This document shows positions 16,830-25,404 of a stretch of 64,000 bases of DNA, piece by piece (positions within the stretch are counted from its first letter, which is position 1; every line of letters begins with the position of its first letter). Made by a program: the position numbers and the translations under genes. Below the pieces are notes generated by a model that worked only from the letters and a program-made list of their open reading frames with translations, did no database searches and was not told the origin of the DNA. This DNA comes from JBCCTX01 sp039197765 (GTDB lineage: Bacteria > Bacteroidota > Bacteroidia > J057): positions 4,608 to 68,607 of the forward strand of contig JBCCTX010000004.1 of NCBI GenBank assembly GCA_039197765.1, given 5' to 3'.

Positions 16830-17876
16830 ATGCATTTGGATATTCCGATTTATCATCATTGGGCAAAAAAGGCTAAGAAATACCTAACTTCACACAAAAA
16901 AGAACCCGTGTTGAAGTCCAAAATGCATATTCTGCTACCCATAGCTTTAGCCCTTATTCTTCCTGGATTGAGCATGTACGCCATTCTGAGAAACCTACAG
17001 AGTTCCACGTTGCTTATCCAAGGCTTGATCTCGGGGGCTATTATGATTTACATTCTTTGGTATATACTTTGGCTTCTCTGGGACCTAAAATCAGGAAATA
17101 ACAAGCTGTGGTTCATATTTCTCGTTTTATTATTTGGCCTCATTCACTGGCGAGGGTTTCAGGTCAAACTCCCTCAGGAGTTGAGTGATATGAGATCGAA
17201 TTTATCCTTCCGATTGATCATGGGGTCTATTTTGATGCTGGCGATTCAATCTGCACTGCGGGCACAAGAAAACATTTCCCACTTGCTCCTGGAAAAAGAG
17301 CAACTCCAAACCGAAAATTACAAAACGCAGCTAAAAGCCCTTCGTTCGCAGATTGATCCCCACTTTCTTTTCAATACCTTGAATACCTTACGTGCAATGG
17401 TGCGGCAGCAACACCCCAATTCTGAGAAATTTGTCATGAGCCTCTCAGATTTTTACCGACAGACCTTAAAGCACAATGAGAACCCGACCTTACCCCTCTC
17501 AGAGGAACTCGTAGTTCTACGCTCCTTTCTCTTTGTCATGAAAAGCAGGAATGAAGAAGCTGTATCCATGGATATCCAAATTGATGACAAATTACATTCG
17601 AAGCACCTTCCTTCCCTGGCCTTACAAACTGTCGTAGAAAATTGCTTTAAGCATAATAGCATGACAACTAAAATGCCCTTGCGTATTTCCATTACTTCTC
17701 TTGAGGACCGCTATATCGAGGTAAGCAATAATATTCAGCCTAAGATTGGAGAAACTGAAGCTTCTGGGCTAGGACTGGATTTACTTCAGAAGCGCTACGA
17801 ATTATTGAATGAAACACAGGGGGTTATTATCCAGCATTCTCCCGACCAATTCACCGTAAAACTAAAACTTCTATAA
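16830..17876 (+). CDS. LytS/YehU-type sensor histidine kinase
   Basis: The N-terminal part has about three to four hydrophobic segments (residues 30-120). It is followed by a short coiled coil and the PF06580-type phosphoacceptor motif QIDPHFLFNTLNTLR, with His near residue 179. A HATPase region follows with VVENCFKHN (N box) and ASGLGLDLLQKRYEL (G box). Kinases of this type pair with LytTR response regulators, and one follows 3 bp later. It has no large periplasmic sensor domain, so it may sense membrane state or a transporter partner, as in BceS-like systems; that is inference. Confidence 0.9.
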   Translation: MHLDIPIYHHWAKKAKKYLTSHKKEPVLKSKMHILLPIALALILPGLSMYAILRNLQSSTLLIQGLISGAIMIYILWYILWLLWDLKSGNNKLWFIFLVLLFGLIHWRGFQVKLPQELSDMRSNLSFRLIMGSILMLAIQSALRAQENISHLLLEKEQLQTENYKTQLKALRSQIDPHFLFNTLNTLRAMVRQQHPNSEKFVMSLSDFYRQTLKHNENPTLPLSEELVVLRSFLFVMKSRNEEAVSMDIQIDDKLHSKHLPSLALQTVVENCFKHNSMTTKMPLRISITSLEDRYIEVSNNIQPKIGETEASGLGLDLLQKRYELLNETQGVIIQHSPDQFTVKLKLL

Positions 17877-17879
17877 GAG

Positions 17880-18632
17880 ATGAATGTGTTGATCCTAGAG
17901 GATGAATCCCACACTGCTTCCCTTCTGCAGGAAATTATAGAGCAAGACCCGGACTTCATCGTTATTGAAAAACTAGAGTCCATCGTTGAAGCTGTCCAAT
18001 ACCTTGGCAAATACCAGAGGAACTTAGATCTCCTATTCTTTGACATCGAACTGGCTGACGGGCAGAGTTTTGAAGTCTTCAAACATGTAGACGTAACGGT
18101 TCCTGTCATTTTTTGTACAGCCTATGACGAATTCACTCTACAAGCAATCAAAAACAATGGAATAGAATACGTATTAAAACCTTTCAAAGAAGAACACATT
18201 CGAGAGGCCCTCCAAAAGTACAAGAAGCTCATTGCTACCCTCCAACTCAAAACCCCGACCCCAATAAACTTTCAGCTAAAATCCCCTAAGAAATTTCAAC
18301 AAACGTTTTTGACCCAATATAGAGAGAAGACGTTGGTAAAACGCGTGGAAGAAGTGGCTTTGTTTTGCGTTGAGCTGGAAAATGTTTACTTGTATACCTT
18401 GAATGGAGAAAAGTTTCCGCTACTCAAGAAATTGGAGTACCTAGAGTCAGTTTGCGACCCCGCCCAATTCTATCGAATCAACCGCCAAATGCTGGTCAAT
18501 CGTGCAGCTATTCTGTCTTTTGAACCGTACTTTAACCGAAAAATCATTTTACAACTCAAGGTAAAGGTGGAAGAAAAAGCAATAGTTAGCCGATTGAAGG
18601 TAACACCTTTTAAGGACTGGTTGGAGAAATGA
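17880..18632 (+). CDS. LytTR family response regulator
   Basis: The receiver domain has the acidic pair at ED (7-8), phosphoacceptor Asp55 (FFDIEL), Thr80 and Lys100 (LKPF). The C-terminal LytTR DNA-binding domain (about 150-250) shows VEEVALFCVELENVYLYTLNGEKF, then YRINRQMLVNRAAI. It should bind paired direct repeats about 21 bp apart, and such repeats lie ahead of this operon and ahead of the CpxP-like gene. It is translationally close to the kinase gene and followed 9 bp later by a broken acetyltransferase gene. Confidence 0.93.
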   Translation: MNVLILEDESHTASLLQEIIEQDPDFIVIEKLESIVEAVQYLGKYQRNLDLLFFDIELADGQSFEVFKHVDVTVPVIFCTAYDEFTLQAIKNNGIEYVLKPFKEEHIREALQKYKKLIATLQLKTPTPINFQLKSPKKFQQTFLTQYREKTLVKRVEEVALFCVELENVYLYTLNGEKFPLLKKLEYLESVCDPAQFYRINRQMLVNRAAILSFEPYFNRKIILQLKVKVEEKAIVSRLKVTPFKDWLEK

Positions 18633-18641
18633 GCCTATGCT

Positions 18642-19185
18642 ATGATGACCGTTAAACTTCGACGATTAACCCAAGATGACTTCCCTTGCATTGCCCAACT
18701 CGTAAACAACAAAAAGATTTGCGAGAATTTATGCAGGAGTCTTTGTATACAATCTAGTCTCTATGAAAGTCCTGGAAAAGAATGGATTCCAACTGGAAGG
18801 CATTTCTCAAAAGGCCCTTATTAAGTACCTAAGCAAAAGAATTGCTGTAATGAAAGCGTCCCGTATCTTCATGTGTACCCTAGAGGGTTTTTATAATCGA
18901 TTGATTTTTACCGCAGCGTTTTGTGAGATAGACCCCTGTTATCCCCTTAGAAAGGGGATGGGGAGGTACACAGAGAGATCGAATGTGCCTTTTTAGGTAT
19001 CTAACCCTTAAATACCCTCTTTTTTCTCTGTTAATTACTCCTTGATCCTCTGTGGTAAAATAAAAAGGTCCAAGGAAACTTTGGTTTCATCTGGCTTAAA
19101 GAATACATACCGAATCGGTTTTACGCTGGTACTTAAAGACGACATCATCTGGGATAAACACAGGTATGCAAAACTGAAAGATTAA
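18642..19185 (+). pseudogene. Decayed RimJ/RimL-type GNAT acetyltransferase, deleted and interrupted
   Basis: Three pieces of one GNAT protein are visible. Frame 3 from 18642 gives VKLRRLTQDDF...LVNNKKICENL, the usual N-terminus. Frame 1 from 18721 gives ARIYAGVFVYNLVSMKVLEK then NGFQLEGISQKALIK, the usual acetyl-CoA-binding end. Frame 1 again at 19132-19185 gives DDIIWDKHRYAKLKD and a stop, the usual C-terminus. Roughly 95 central residues are missing with a frame change near 18720. About 309 bp (18823-19131) are inserted between the last two pieces. Similar octamers GTACCTAA (18820-18827) and GTACTTAA (19129-19136) flank the insert. It followed the LytTR gene and was probably once the last gene of that operon. 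Confidence 0.65.
18941..18959. other. Perfect 8-bp hairpin inside the insertion
   Basis: ATCCCCTT-AGA-AAGGGGAT is a perfect short hairpin, in the stretch that interrupts the GNAT remnant. A near-identical CCCCTT-AAA-AAGGGG hairpin lies at 16611-16625, suggesting a small dispersed element. No T-run follows. Confidence 0.4.
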
Positions 19186-19195
19186 TTTCCTAACA

Positions 19196-20053
19196 ATGAC
19201 CCAAAAACTACTCTCTACCTCACGCGGCAGCTTCCACGCCCGACTTTATGGTAGCCCCCAGAAGCCGCCCCTCATCCTCCTCCATGGCTGGCCACAAACG
19301 GGATATTGCTGGCACCATGCTACTCCCTACTTACAAGACTATTATGTCATTTGTCCAGATCTACGCGGTATGGGAGACAGCAACCGAGAGTTGAATCCTG
19401 ACTTTTACCACAAGGACCAAATGGCCCAGGATATATTTGCTATAGCCGACGAATTGGGTATAGACTCCTTCTTCCTGGGAGGCCATGACTGGGGCGGAGC
19501 CATTGTCCAGGAGATGGCCTTTCGCCTTCCCGAGCGAATCAAAAAGCTGGTCATCATCAATATGGTAGTTCTCAATAATTCTACAGGTCAATCAGCGGCT
19601 AGCAAAATTCTCCTAAAACAATTTTTTCGCTCCTCTTGGTACCAATTCTTTTTAAGTATAAAAGACTTCCCCGAAGCTATGATTAGCGGAAAGGAAGAGA
19701 TCTGGGTACGCTTTTTCAGCCGAGGAATCAGCAAGCCCATACCTGAAGACGCCATTGAAGAATACATCCGTTGCTACAAAATTCCCCATACAATTACTAC
19801 AGCCGCCAACCTTTACCGTACTCTCCATAAGGACCGAAAGCGGTGGGAGGACTATCTCAGGAAAAAGATCCACATTCCCACCCAATTTATTCATGGAGTA
19901 CTTGACCCTGTCATTATCAAAGAATACCTAATAGGGGTGGAAGAATTTTATCCCAATATAGAAATCACCCATCTGAATGGGGGACACTTCATCGTAGACG
20001 AGCAGCCAGAAGCCGTAGGTATAGCAATATCGGAGTTCTTATTGGAGGGATAA
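19196..20053 (+). CDS. Alpha/beta hydrolase, epoxide hydrolase/haloalkane dehalogenase type
   Basis: The oxyanion-hole motif HGWP (30-33) and the nucleophile elbow GGHDWGG with Asp98 place it in the Asp-nucleophile branch (epoxide hydrolases and haloalkane dehalogenases) rather than Ser esterases. The acid is in HGVLDP and the base His in GGHFI near residue 262. At 285 residues it has no signal peptide, so it is cytoplasmic. Lid tyrosines that would confirm epoxide hydrolase activity cannot be assigned by eye. A single gene with a hairpin after it. Confidence 0.85.
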   Translation: MTQKLLSTSRGSFHARLYGSPQKPPLILLHGWPQTGYCWHHATPYLQDYYVICPDLRGMGDSNRELNPDFYHKDQMAQDIFAIADELGIDSFFLGGHDWGGAIVQEMAFRLPERIKKLVIINMVVLNNSTGQSAASKILLKQFFRSSWYQFFLSIKDFPEAMISGKEEIWVRFFSRGISKPIPEDAIEEYIRCYKIPHTITTAANLYRTLHKDRKRWEDYLRKKIHIPTQFIHGVLDPVIIKEYLIGVEEFYPNIEITHLNGGHFIVDEQPEAVGIAISEFLLEG

Positions 20054-20058
20054 AGATA

Positions 20059-20079
20059 AGTCGGGCTTTACGCCCGACT
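20059..20079. terminator. Hairpin between hydrolase and SusD1 genes
   Basis: AGTCGGGC and GCCCGACT pair perfectly around TTTAC. On the minus strand the stem is followed by TTATCTTT, so it fits termination of the SusC1-SusD1 transcript better than of the plus-strand gene, which has no T-run. Confidence 0.6.
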
Positions 20080-20136
20080 CAAACCAAATGAAGACTACCT
20101 ACTTCATAACCAAATGTCTACCTACTACATATTCCA

Positions 20137-21699
20137 TTAGTATCCAGGGTTCTGTCCAAGATTGGGATTGGCATTGATTTGATCCTGGGGTATGGGCCAA
20201 ATATTGAAATTTCGGTCGTGCTCGGGATGAAAATCATCCGGCAGATGGAAGGTATCAAAACGGATTTGATCCCTACGCCTATGCCCCTCTCCGTACAACT
20301 CAAAGCCTCGCTCCCAGTACACATCATCCAAAGTAGCCCCTGTAAGTGGCTTAGCAGGATCAAAAACCCGTGCCCTTACCTGGTTGATTAAGGCATCTGC
20401 TTCACTGTTGGGTCCGTTGAGTCGAATGAGACACTCAGCCTCCATCAATAGGATATCTGCCAAACGGATCACCGGGAAGCCATTCCCCTGGTCTGCATTT
20501 ACGGCATTGTTATCTGGTTCAAATTTGAACGGGCGAATCCCTTCATAAATGGCCTGATATCCTGGAGGCCCGTCATCAGGTCTAAGGAAAAACTCGCGTG
20601 TATGATTTACCACATTGCCACTAGGATCTTTTAGGGTATCTCCACTGGTGGTGAATTGCACCCCAATCAGAAAGCCCTCGTTTCTACGCTTATCATCCAG
20701 GTCGTACTGATCCCAGAAGCTCATCTGAACCGCAGGACCATTCCATACGTTGTAGGGCAGGTTGGGAAAATACTCATTGATCCAAGGTTGGGTAAGGCTG
20801 TGCCGAATCAAAGGTACAGTTCCACCAGAAATTCCCGGCTCATGATCGACATAGAAGACCATCTCGGATTGAGCTTGTGCATCGTTATTTACTTTGAATA
20901 GATCAAAGTAGTTATCAGCCAATGCATATCCTTGGGCAGTTCGTATGGCCTGGCATTGGGCAATACAATCCTGCCAACGAGTGGTCCCACTTCCAGGGGC
21001 AGCAGCATTGGAACGTGTAAACACCTCAGCATTGAGATAAAGGTGCGCAAGCATCCCCCTAGCAGCTTCCTGGTTTATACGAGGAAACTGATTCCCATCA
21101 AGCCCACTAGGCAAATTTTCGATTGCAAACAACAGTTCTTGCTCACAAAACTCGAAGACCTGTGCCCTAGATACACGACTAGGCAGGTTGGTAGGATCTG
21201 GGAAAGGAGTAGTAACTAATGGCATATCACCATATACGTCCATCCCTAAGAAGAATAGCCATGCACGCAAGGCACGTACTTCCGCTAGAAACCCACTCTT
21301 TACTGGACCATCTTCCGCATTTGCCTCAATGCTGCTTATGGCAGAGTTTGCCTTAGCAATACCATCAAAAATGTTGTTCCAAGCTTGATTTAGGGGAAAG
21401 CGTCGGTTATCATTTGCTCTCAACTCGTGTGTATCGGTGCGTCTGTGTCTATCATTGTTCCAGCCCCCTGAATGGGTATAAATCGTCAGTGCATCGGATG
21501 CATTGTCCATTACAACTGTATACCAAAAGGAAAAATTGGTCATATGCTGGTAAACAGTGGCAACTCCAGCTTCTAGTTCCGCCTCGGTCTGGTAAAATTC
21601 CGAAGCAGCTATCTGGTCAAATAATTCTTCTTCCAAATCTGTACAGCCCCCAACAATGAGCATGCTGCTGATAAGAAGGATGCAGTGTATATATTTCAT
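20137..21699 (-). CDS. susD: SusD/RagB family nutrient-binding lipoprotein (pair 1)
   Basis: The signal peptide ends at Cys19 (LIVGGC). SusD features follow: an N-terminal EEELFDQI segment, FLAEVRALRAWLFFLGMDVYGDMPLV (TPR-like helices), and a C-terminal VIRLADILLMEAECLIRLNGP, ending in NPNLGQNPGY as in most RagB proteins. It is surface exposed and, with SusC1, should capture a glycan. Encoded 31 bp downstream of the SusC gene. The ligand is not predictable from the sequence. Confidence 0.95.
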   Translation of the reverse strand: MKYIHCILLISSMLIVGGCTDLEEELFDQIAASEFYQTEAELEAGVATVYQHMTNFSFWYTVVMDNASDALTIYTHSGGWNNDRHRRTDTHELRANDNRRFPLNQAWNNIFDGIAKANSAISSIEANAEDGPVKSGFLAEVRALRAWLFFLGMDVYGDMPLVTTPFPDPTNLPSRVSRAQVFEFCEQELLFAIENLPSGLDGNQFPRINQEAARGMLAHLYLNAEVFTRSNAAAPGSGTTRWQDCIAQCQAIRTAQGYALADNYFDLFKVNNDAQAQSEMVFYVDHEPGISGGTVPLIRHSLTQPWINEYFPNLPYNVWNGPAVQMSFWDQYDLDDKRRNEGFLIGVQFTTSGDTLKDPSGNVVNHTREFFLRPDDGPPGYQAIYEGIRPFKFEPDNNAVNADQGNGFPVIRLADILLMEAECLIRLNGPNSEADALINQVRARVFDPAKPLTGATLDDVYWERGFELYGEGHRRRDQIRFDTFHLPDDFHPEHDRNFNIWPIPQDQINANPNLGQNPGY

Positions 21700-21730
21700 T
21701 GCTAATTTTTCTTAAAAGGTTTAACATGGA

Positions 21731-24700
21731 TTAATTGAAGTTGACATTTAAGCCAAGGGTATACATCCGTGGCCTGGGATAGGCCAAGTAATCAACTCCG
21801 AAGGGCTCGATATCCTCGCCCGTGCGCACATAGGGAAATACCTCAGGATCTGGGCCAGAGTAGTCAGAGAATACTGCAAGATTTCTCGCCGCAGCATATA
21901 AGCGGATTCGGCTTATGTGGCCAATTCCTGATACATTAAAGTTATAGCCCAGAGATATGTTGTCAATCCTCACAAAGGATGCATCTTCTATGAAGCGATC
22001 CGAATATTCATGTGTGGTACCTGTGGTGGAATTTTCATCCAGAGCCCCATCTACAATATTGTACCCACTAGATAACCAACTAGGTTGCCCCAAAGACATT
22101 AGGGTATTATTTACAATGGAGTGGCCTCCTGCCCCGCGTATGAAAATAGATGCATCAAAGTTTTTATACCGAAGGGTAGGCGTAATCGCAAAGGTATAAT
22201 CTGGAATAGCTGAGTCGAAGTATTTCCTTACGGGGTCTCCATTTTGGATGGTCACTTCTTGTCCCTCTTCGTCCAGAAAAAGTTCCTCTCCAGACTCATT
22301 GAAGCCTACGAAATCAAAAGCGTAGAAGCTGTGTATAGGCCTTCCTTCTTCAATTCGAAACGCGTTGTCTCCAACGAAGCCTGGTCCAATTAGGCTAAAG
22401 TAGTCAATGGACTCTGTTCCAAAAATGGCTCCAGAAAGGTTTGTAACCTCATTGGTATTGAAAGCGATATTTCCCGTGATGTCCAAACCCCAGTCGCTCT
22501 CCGGGTTGAGGAGAATCGCATTTACTCCCAACTCAAACCCAGAATTCTCCATTTCCCCTACGTTTGCTACAACCGTGTTCACCACCGTTGGAGAAGGTAC
22601 CAGGAATTCAAGCAATAGGTCCTCTGTCGTTTTGATGTAATAATCTAAGGTACCGTTAATCCGACCGTTAAAGAAACCATAATCCAGTCCTATATTGGTA
22701 GTAGTTGTAGTTTCCCATCTCAAATCTGGATTGGAAAACTGGGTGGGTACAACAGCATTGACAAAGTTTCCCCCTCCCATATTGTACCGATTATCGGTAA
22801 TATTTAAGGTTTCTAGCGACAAGAAATTGGGAATACCCTGGTTACCTACCTGTCCATATTCCACTCTTAGCTTAAGATCATCCAACCAGTCTACCTCACC
22901 CAAGAAAGCTTCTTCAGAGATTCTCCAACCTACTGCTGCTGAAGGAAAGGTTCCCCACTTATTGTTTTCTCCAAACTTTGAAGACCCATCCCGCCGTACA
23001 GTAGCTGTAAACAAATACCTTCCGTTAAAACTGTAGTTCACCCTACCAAAGAAGGAGATTAACGTATTCGTATTTCTAAAGGAACTAGGAGGAGAGGAGA
23101 CATTTCCAGCGCTCTGAATGCGATCAAACGTAAAATTGTCAATTAAAAAATCTTCCACTTCTACCCTGAGGCCCTCATTGAAAAAACGCTGCCAAGAATA
23201 CCCCGCCAAGGCGTTTATCGTATGTTTGGAACTGAGTTCTTTGTTAAATTTCAAAATGTTCTCCATCAAGTAGTTGTAGTTTCGGGAAGTTCGCTTGATG
23301 GCTTTCCCACGGGTTTGAGCCCCAAACTGGGACGTACTTGGGTAGAAAATATTTCTTTCAGAATTCTGGTTATTGTACGCCAAGCTTGTACCTACAGTCA
23401 GATCAGGTAGTATATCCAATTCCACATTGATATTGGCTAAAATGTTCTCCTGATGGAGTTCGTCTGTAGGCTGTTCTGACATAGCCACGGGGTTCCACTG
23501 TTCTCGGCTAGGGAATTCTACCTCATTGAATGTACCATCTGGGTTGAAAACAGGTTGAGTGGGATTGTAGCGGATAGCCATTCCAAGGTTCCCTGGGCGA
23601 GAACCACCGCCATTTGCAGGAGAAACCTGCCCATTTGCGAATTCTATAGTTGAGGCTGTAGCATTTAATCCCAATCGAAGTCGGTCATTCAAAGCAGATT
23701 GATTTACCTTCAGCCGTCCAGAAATGCGCTCCATATCATTGTTGATGACAATCCCTTCCTCGTTCATATACCCTACGGAAGCATAATAGGAGGTATTCCC
23801 TTTGCCCCCTCCTGCACTAAGGGTATGGGATTGGGTAAAAGCATTTCTCGTTATCTCATCCTGCCAATTGGTATTGGCTCCTCCATCTGAGAAAGGAATG
23901 TCGAAACGATTCAAGGTTTCTCGGTATTCATCTGCCGAAAGCACATCAATCGTCGCTCTCGGTTTAGAAAGTGTCAACTTACTATCAAAGGAAATAAATC
24001 CCTGACCTGCCTGGCCACTTCTGGTGGTAATTATCACTACCCCGTTAGCTGCCCGGGACCCATAAATAGCGATGGCAGAAGGCCCTTTTAGCACATCAAT
24101 CTTCTCAATGTCATCTGGATTTAGAAAAGCAACGGAATTAGAATGTACCACATTGTCATTGACTCCATCTGCACTCGATCCCCCATTACCAATGGGGACC
24201 CCGTCGACAATATATAAGGGGTCGTTGTCCGACCGCAAGGAGGTAATTCCTCGAATTCGAACGCGTACTGCACCGCCTGGGGTTCCATCCCCCGTGGTTA
24301 CTGTAACCCCTGGAATCTTTCCCTGAATCAGCTGCTCAGGTGAGTTATTGAATCCCTTGATAAACTCATCTTCACCGATTGAACTAACAGATCCTGTAAG
24401 GTCTCGCTTTTTCACCGTTCCATACCCTACAACCACGACCTCATCCAACTGGGAATAGCTTACCTCCAGTTGAACCTCAACCGTACTTTGACCATCCAAG
24501 GCAATTTCTTGTGTTGCATATCCAATATAAGATACCACCAACACAGCTTCTTGGAGATCATCTGGGACCTCCATGGAAAATTTACCTTCTGTATCCGAAA
24601 TGGCCCCAACTTGGGTACCTTTGACACGGACAGTTGCCCCAGGTAATGGCGCTCCGTCCTCTTTTGTGATTGTCCCATTTATGGACCTCACCATCTCATT

Positions 24701-24817
24701 GAGCGAATGTTCATTCTCCCCCGTAGGATAAGCAAAGCTGTTGGAGGCAAAGAATAGCAGCACCAACATGAGCCCACCTAAGACCAGAGTTTTTCCGAGT
24801 AGTAATTTTATAGTCAT
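21731..24817 (-). CDS. susC: SusC/RagA family TonB-linked outer-membrane receptor (pair 1)
   Basis: 1028 residues: a signal peptide, a carboxypeptidase-D regulatory-like domain (INGTITKEDGAPLPGATVRV, about 45-130), then the SusC signature QLDEVVVVGYGTVKKRDLTGS leading into a plug domain (IRGITSLRSDNDPLYIVDGVP), and a 22-strand barrel ending in LGLNVNFN. It imports oligosaccharides with TonB energy and SusD1 as lid. No extra TonB-box or sigma-interaction domain is seen. The glycosidases nearest to it are on the other side of the sulfatase cluster. Confidence 0.96.
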   Translation of the reverse strand: MTIKLLLGKTLVLGGLMLVLLFFASNSFAYPTGENEHSLNEMVRSINGTITKEDGAPLPGATVRVKGTQVGAISDTEGKFSMEVPDDLQEAVLVVSYIGYATQEIALDGQSTVEVQLEVSYSQLDEVVVVGYGTVKKRDLTGSVSSIGEDEFIKGFNNSPEQLIQGKIPGVTVTTGDGTPGGAVRVRIRGITSLRSDNDPLYIVDGVPIGNGGSSADGVNDNVVHSNSVAFLNPDDIEKIDVLKGPSAIAIYGSRAANGVVIITTRSGQAGQGFISFDSKLTLSKPRATIDVLSADEYRETLNRFDIPFSDGGANTNWQDEITRNAFTQSHTLSAGGGKGNTSYYASVGYMNEEGIVINNDMERISGRLKVNQSALNDRLRLGLNATASTIEFANGQVSPANGGGSRPGNLGMAIRYNPTQPVFNPDGTFNEVEFPSREQWNPVAMSEQPTDELHQENILANINVELDILPDLTVGTSLAYNNQNSERNIFYPSTSQFGAQTRGKAIKRTSRNYNYLMENILKFNKELSSKHTINALAGYSWQRFFNEGLRVEVEDFLIDNFTFDRIQSAGNVSSPPSSFRNTNTLISFFGRVNYSFNGRYLFTATVRRDGSSKFGENNKWGTFPSAAVGWRISEEAFLGEVDWLDDLKLRVEYGQVGNQGIPNFLSLETLNITDNRYNMGGGNFVNAVVPTQFSNPDLRWETTTTTNIGLDYGFFNGRINGTLDYYIKTTEDLLLEFLVPSPTVVNTVVANVGEMENSGFELGVNAILLNPESDWGLDITGNIAFNTNEVTNLSGAIFGTESIDYFSLIGPGFVGDNAFRIEEGRPIHSFYAFDFVGFNESGEELFLDEEGQEVTIQNGDPVRKYFDSAIPDYTFAITPTLRYKNFDASIFIRGAGGHSIVNNTLMSLGQPSWLSSGYNIVDGALDENSTTGTTHEYSDRFIEDASFVRIDNISLGYNFNVSGIGHISRIRLYAAARNLAVFSDYSGPDPEVFPYVRTGEDIEPFGVDYLAYPRPRMYTLGLNVNFN

Positions 24818-24894
24818 AATAATGCGGATTAGGTCTAAAAACCATTACACCTTCAACTACCCATTTTCTACTCTCTAGAACTGACTCATTTGAA

Positions 24895-24902
24895 CAAAAT
24901 TA
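24895..24902 (-). promoter_or_regulatory. Putative -7 element of SusC1 promoter (TAATTTTG)
   Basis: On the minus strand TAATTTTG matches the Bacteroidota -7 consensus TANNTTTG exactly, about 78 bp upstream of the SusC1 ATG. The -33 region has only TTCTG rather than TTTG, so activation by a regulator would be expected. The rest of the 290-bp gap 24818-25107 shows nothing I can name. Confidence 0.4.
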
Positions 24903-25107
24903 TGGTTGAAATAGTCAGAATGGATTGATCCTTATGGACAGATTTCCCATCACAAAAAGCAGAAATATTCCCGTTTAGCGTATTCCATGATTTTTAATTG
25001 GCTTTTCTAACCTTTTATCCTGTCTTTTTGGTCAAATCTTCAGATGTGTTACATATAGGGCAACATACCTTCATAGGTATATTTTTAACTACCATAAATT
25101 ATATATC

Positions 25108-25344
25108 ATGAATAACCAAATTTATGAAAGTAAGGTATGCAACTTAGTGGGATGCTTAAATCCTTTCAAAGTTGTGCTGCTCTTAATGGTTGTTCTTTGT
25201 TTTTCCCTACCTACCTATACCGAGCAAATGGGTGCAAACTTCAATAAGAACATTGATCAGATCGATCCTGGGTTAAGTAATCCATCAGGAATGGGTATGT
25301 GCCTGGACGATTGTCCTAATAAAATGAACGAGAATCCTGAGTAG
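25108..25344 (+). CDS. Small secreted peptide of unknown function (uncertain)
   Basis: A 78-codon frame with one hydrophobic segment (VVLLLMVVLCFSLPTYT, residues about 22-38), followed by a short Asn/Pro/Cys-containing tail (MGMCLDDCPN). It lies 60 bp ahead of the first sulfatase gene and could be its leader gene. I recognise no family, and a chance frame is possible. Confidence 0.4.
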   Translation: MNNQIYESKVCNLVGCLNPFKVVLLLMVVLCFSLPTYTEQMGANFNKNIDQIDPGLSNPSGMGMCLDDCPNKMNENPE

Positions 25345-25404
25345 ATCTGCGGCTAATTCTATATTTTAGTACTTCTGCACAAAGCGTCTCAAAACCTGAA
25401 ATAC

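Noticed and set aside
16585..16887. 100-codon plus-strand frame across the tandem repeats
   Set aside because: Composition follows the DNA repeat, with no domain or start signal; the kinase gene starts inside it in another frame.
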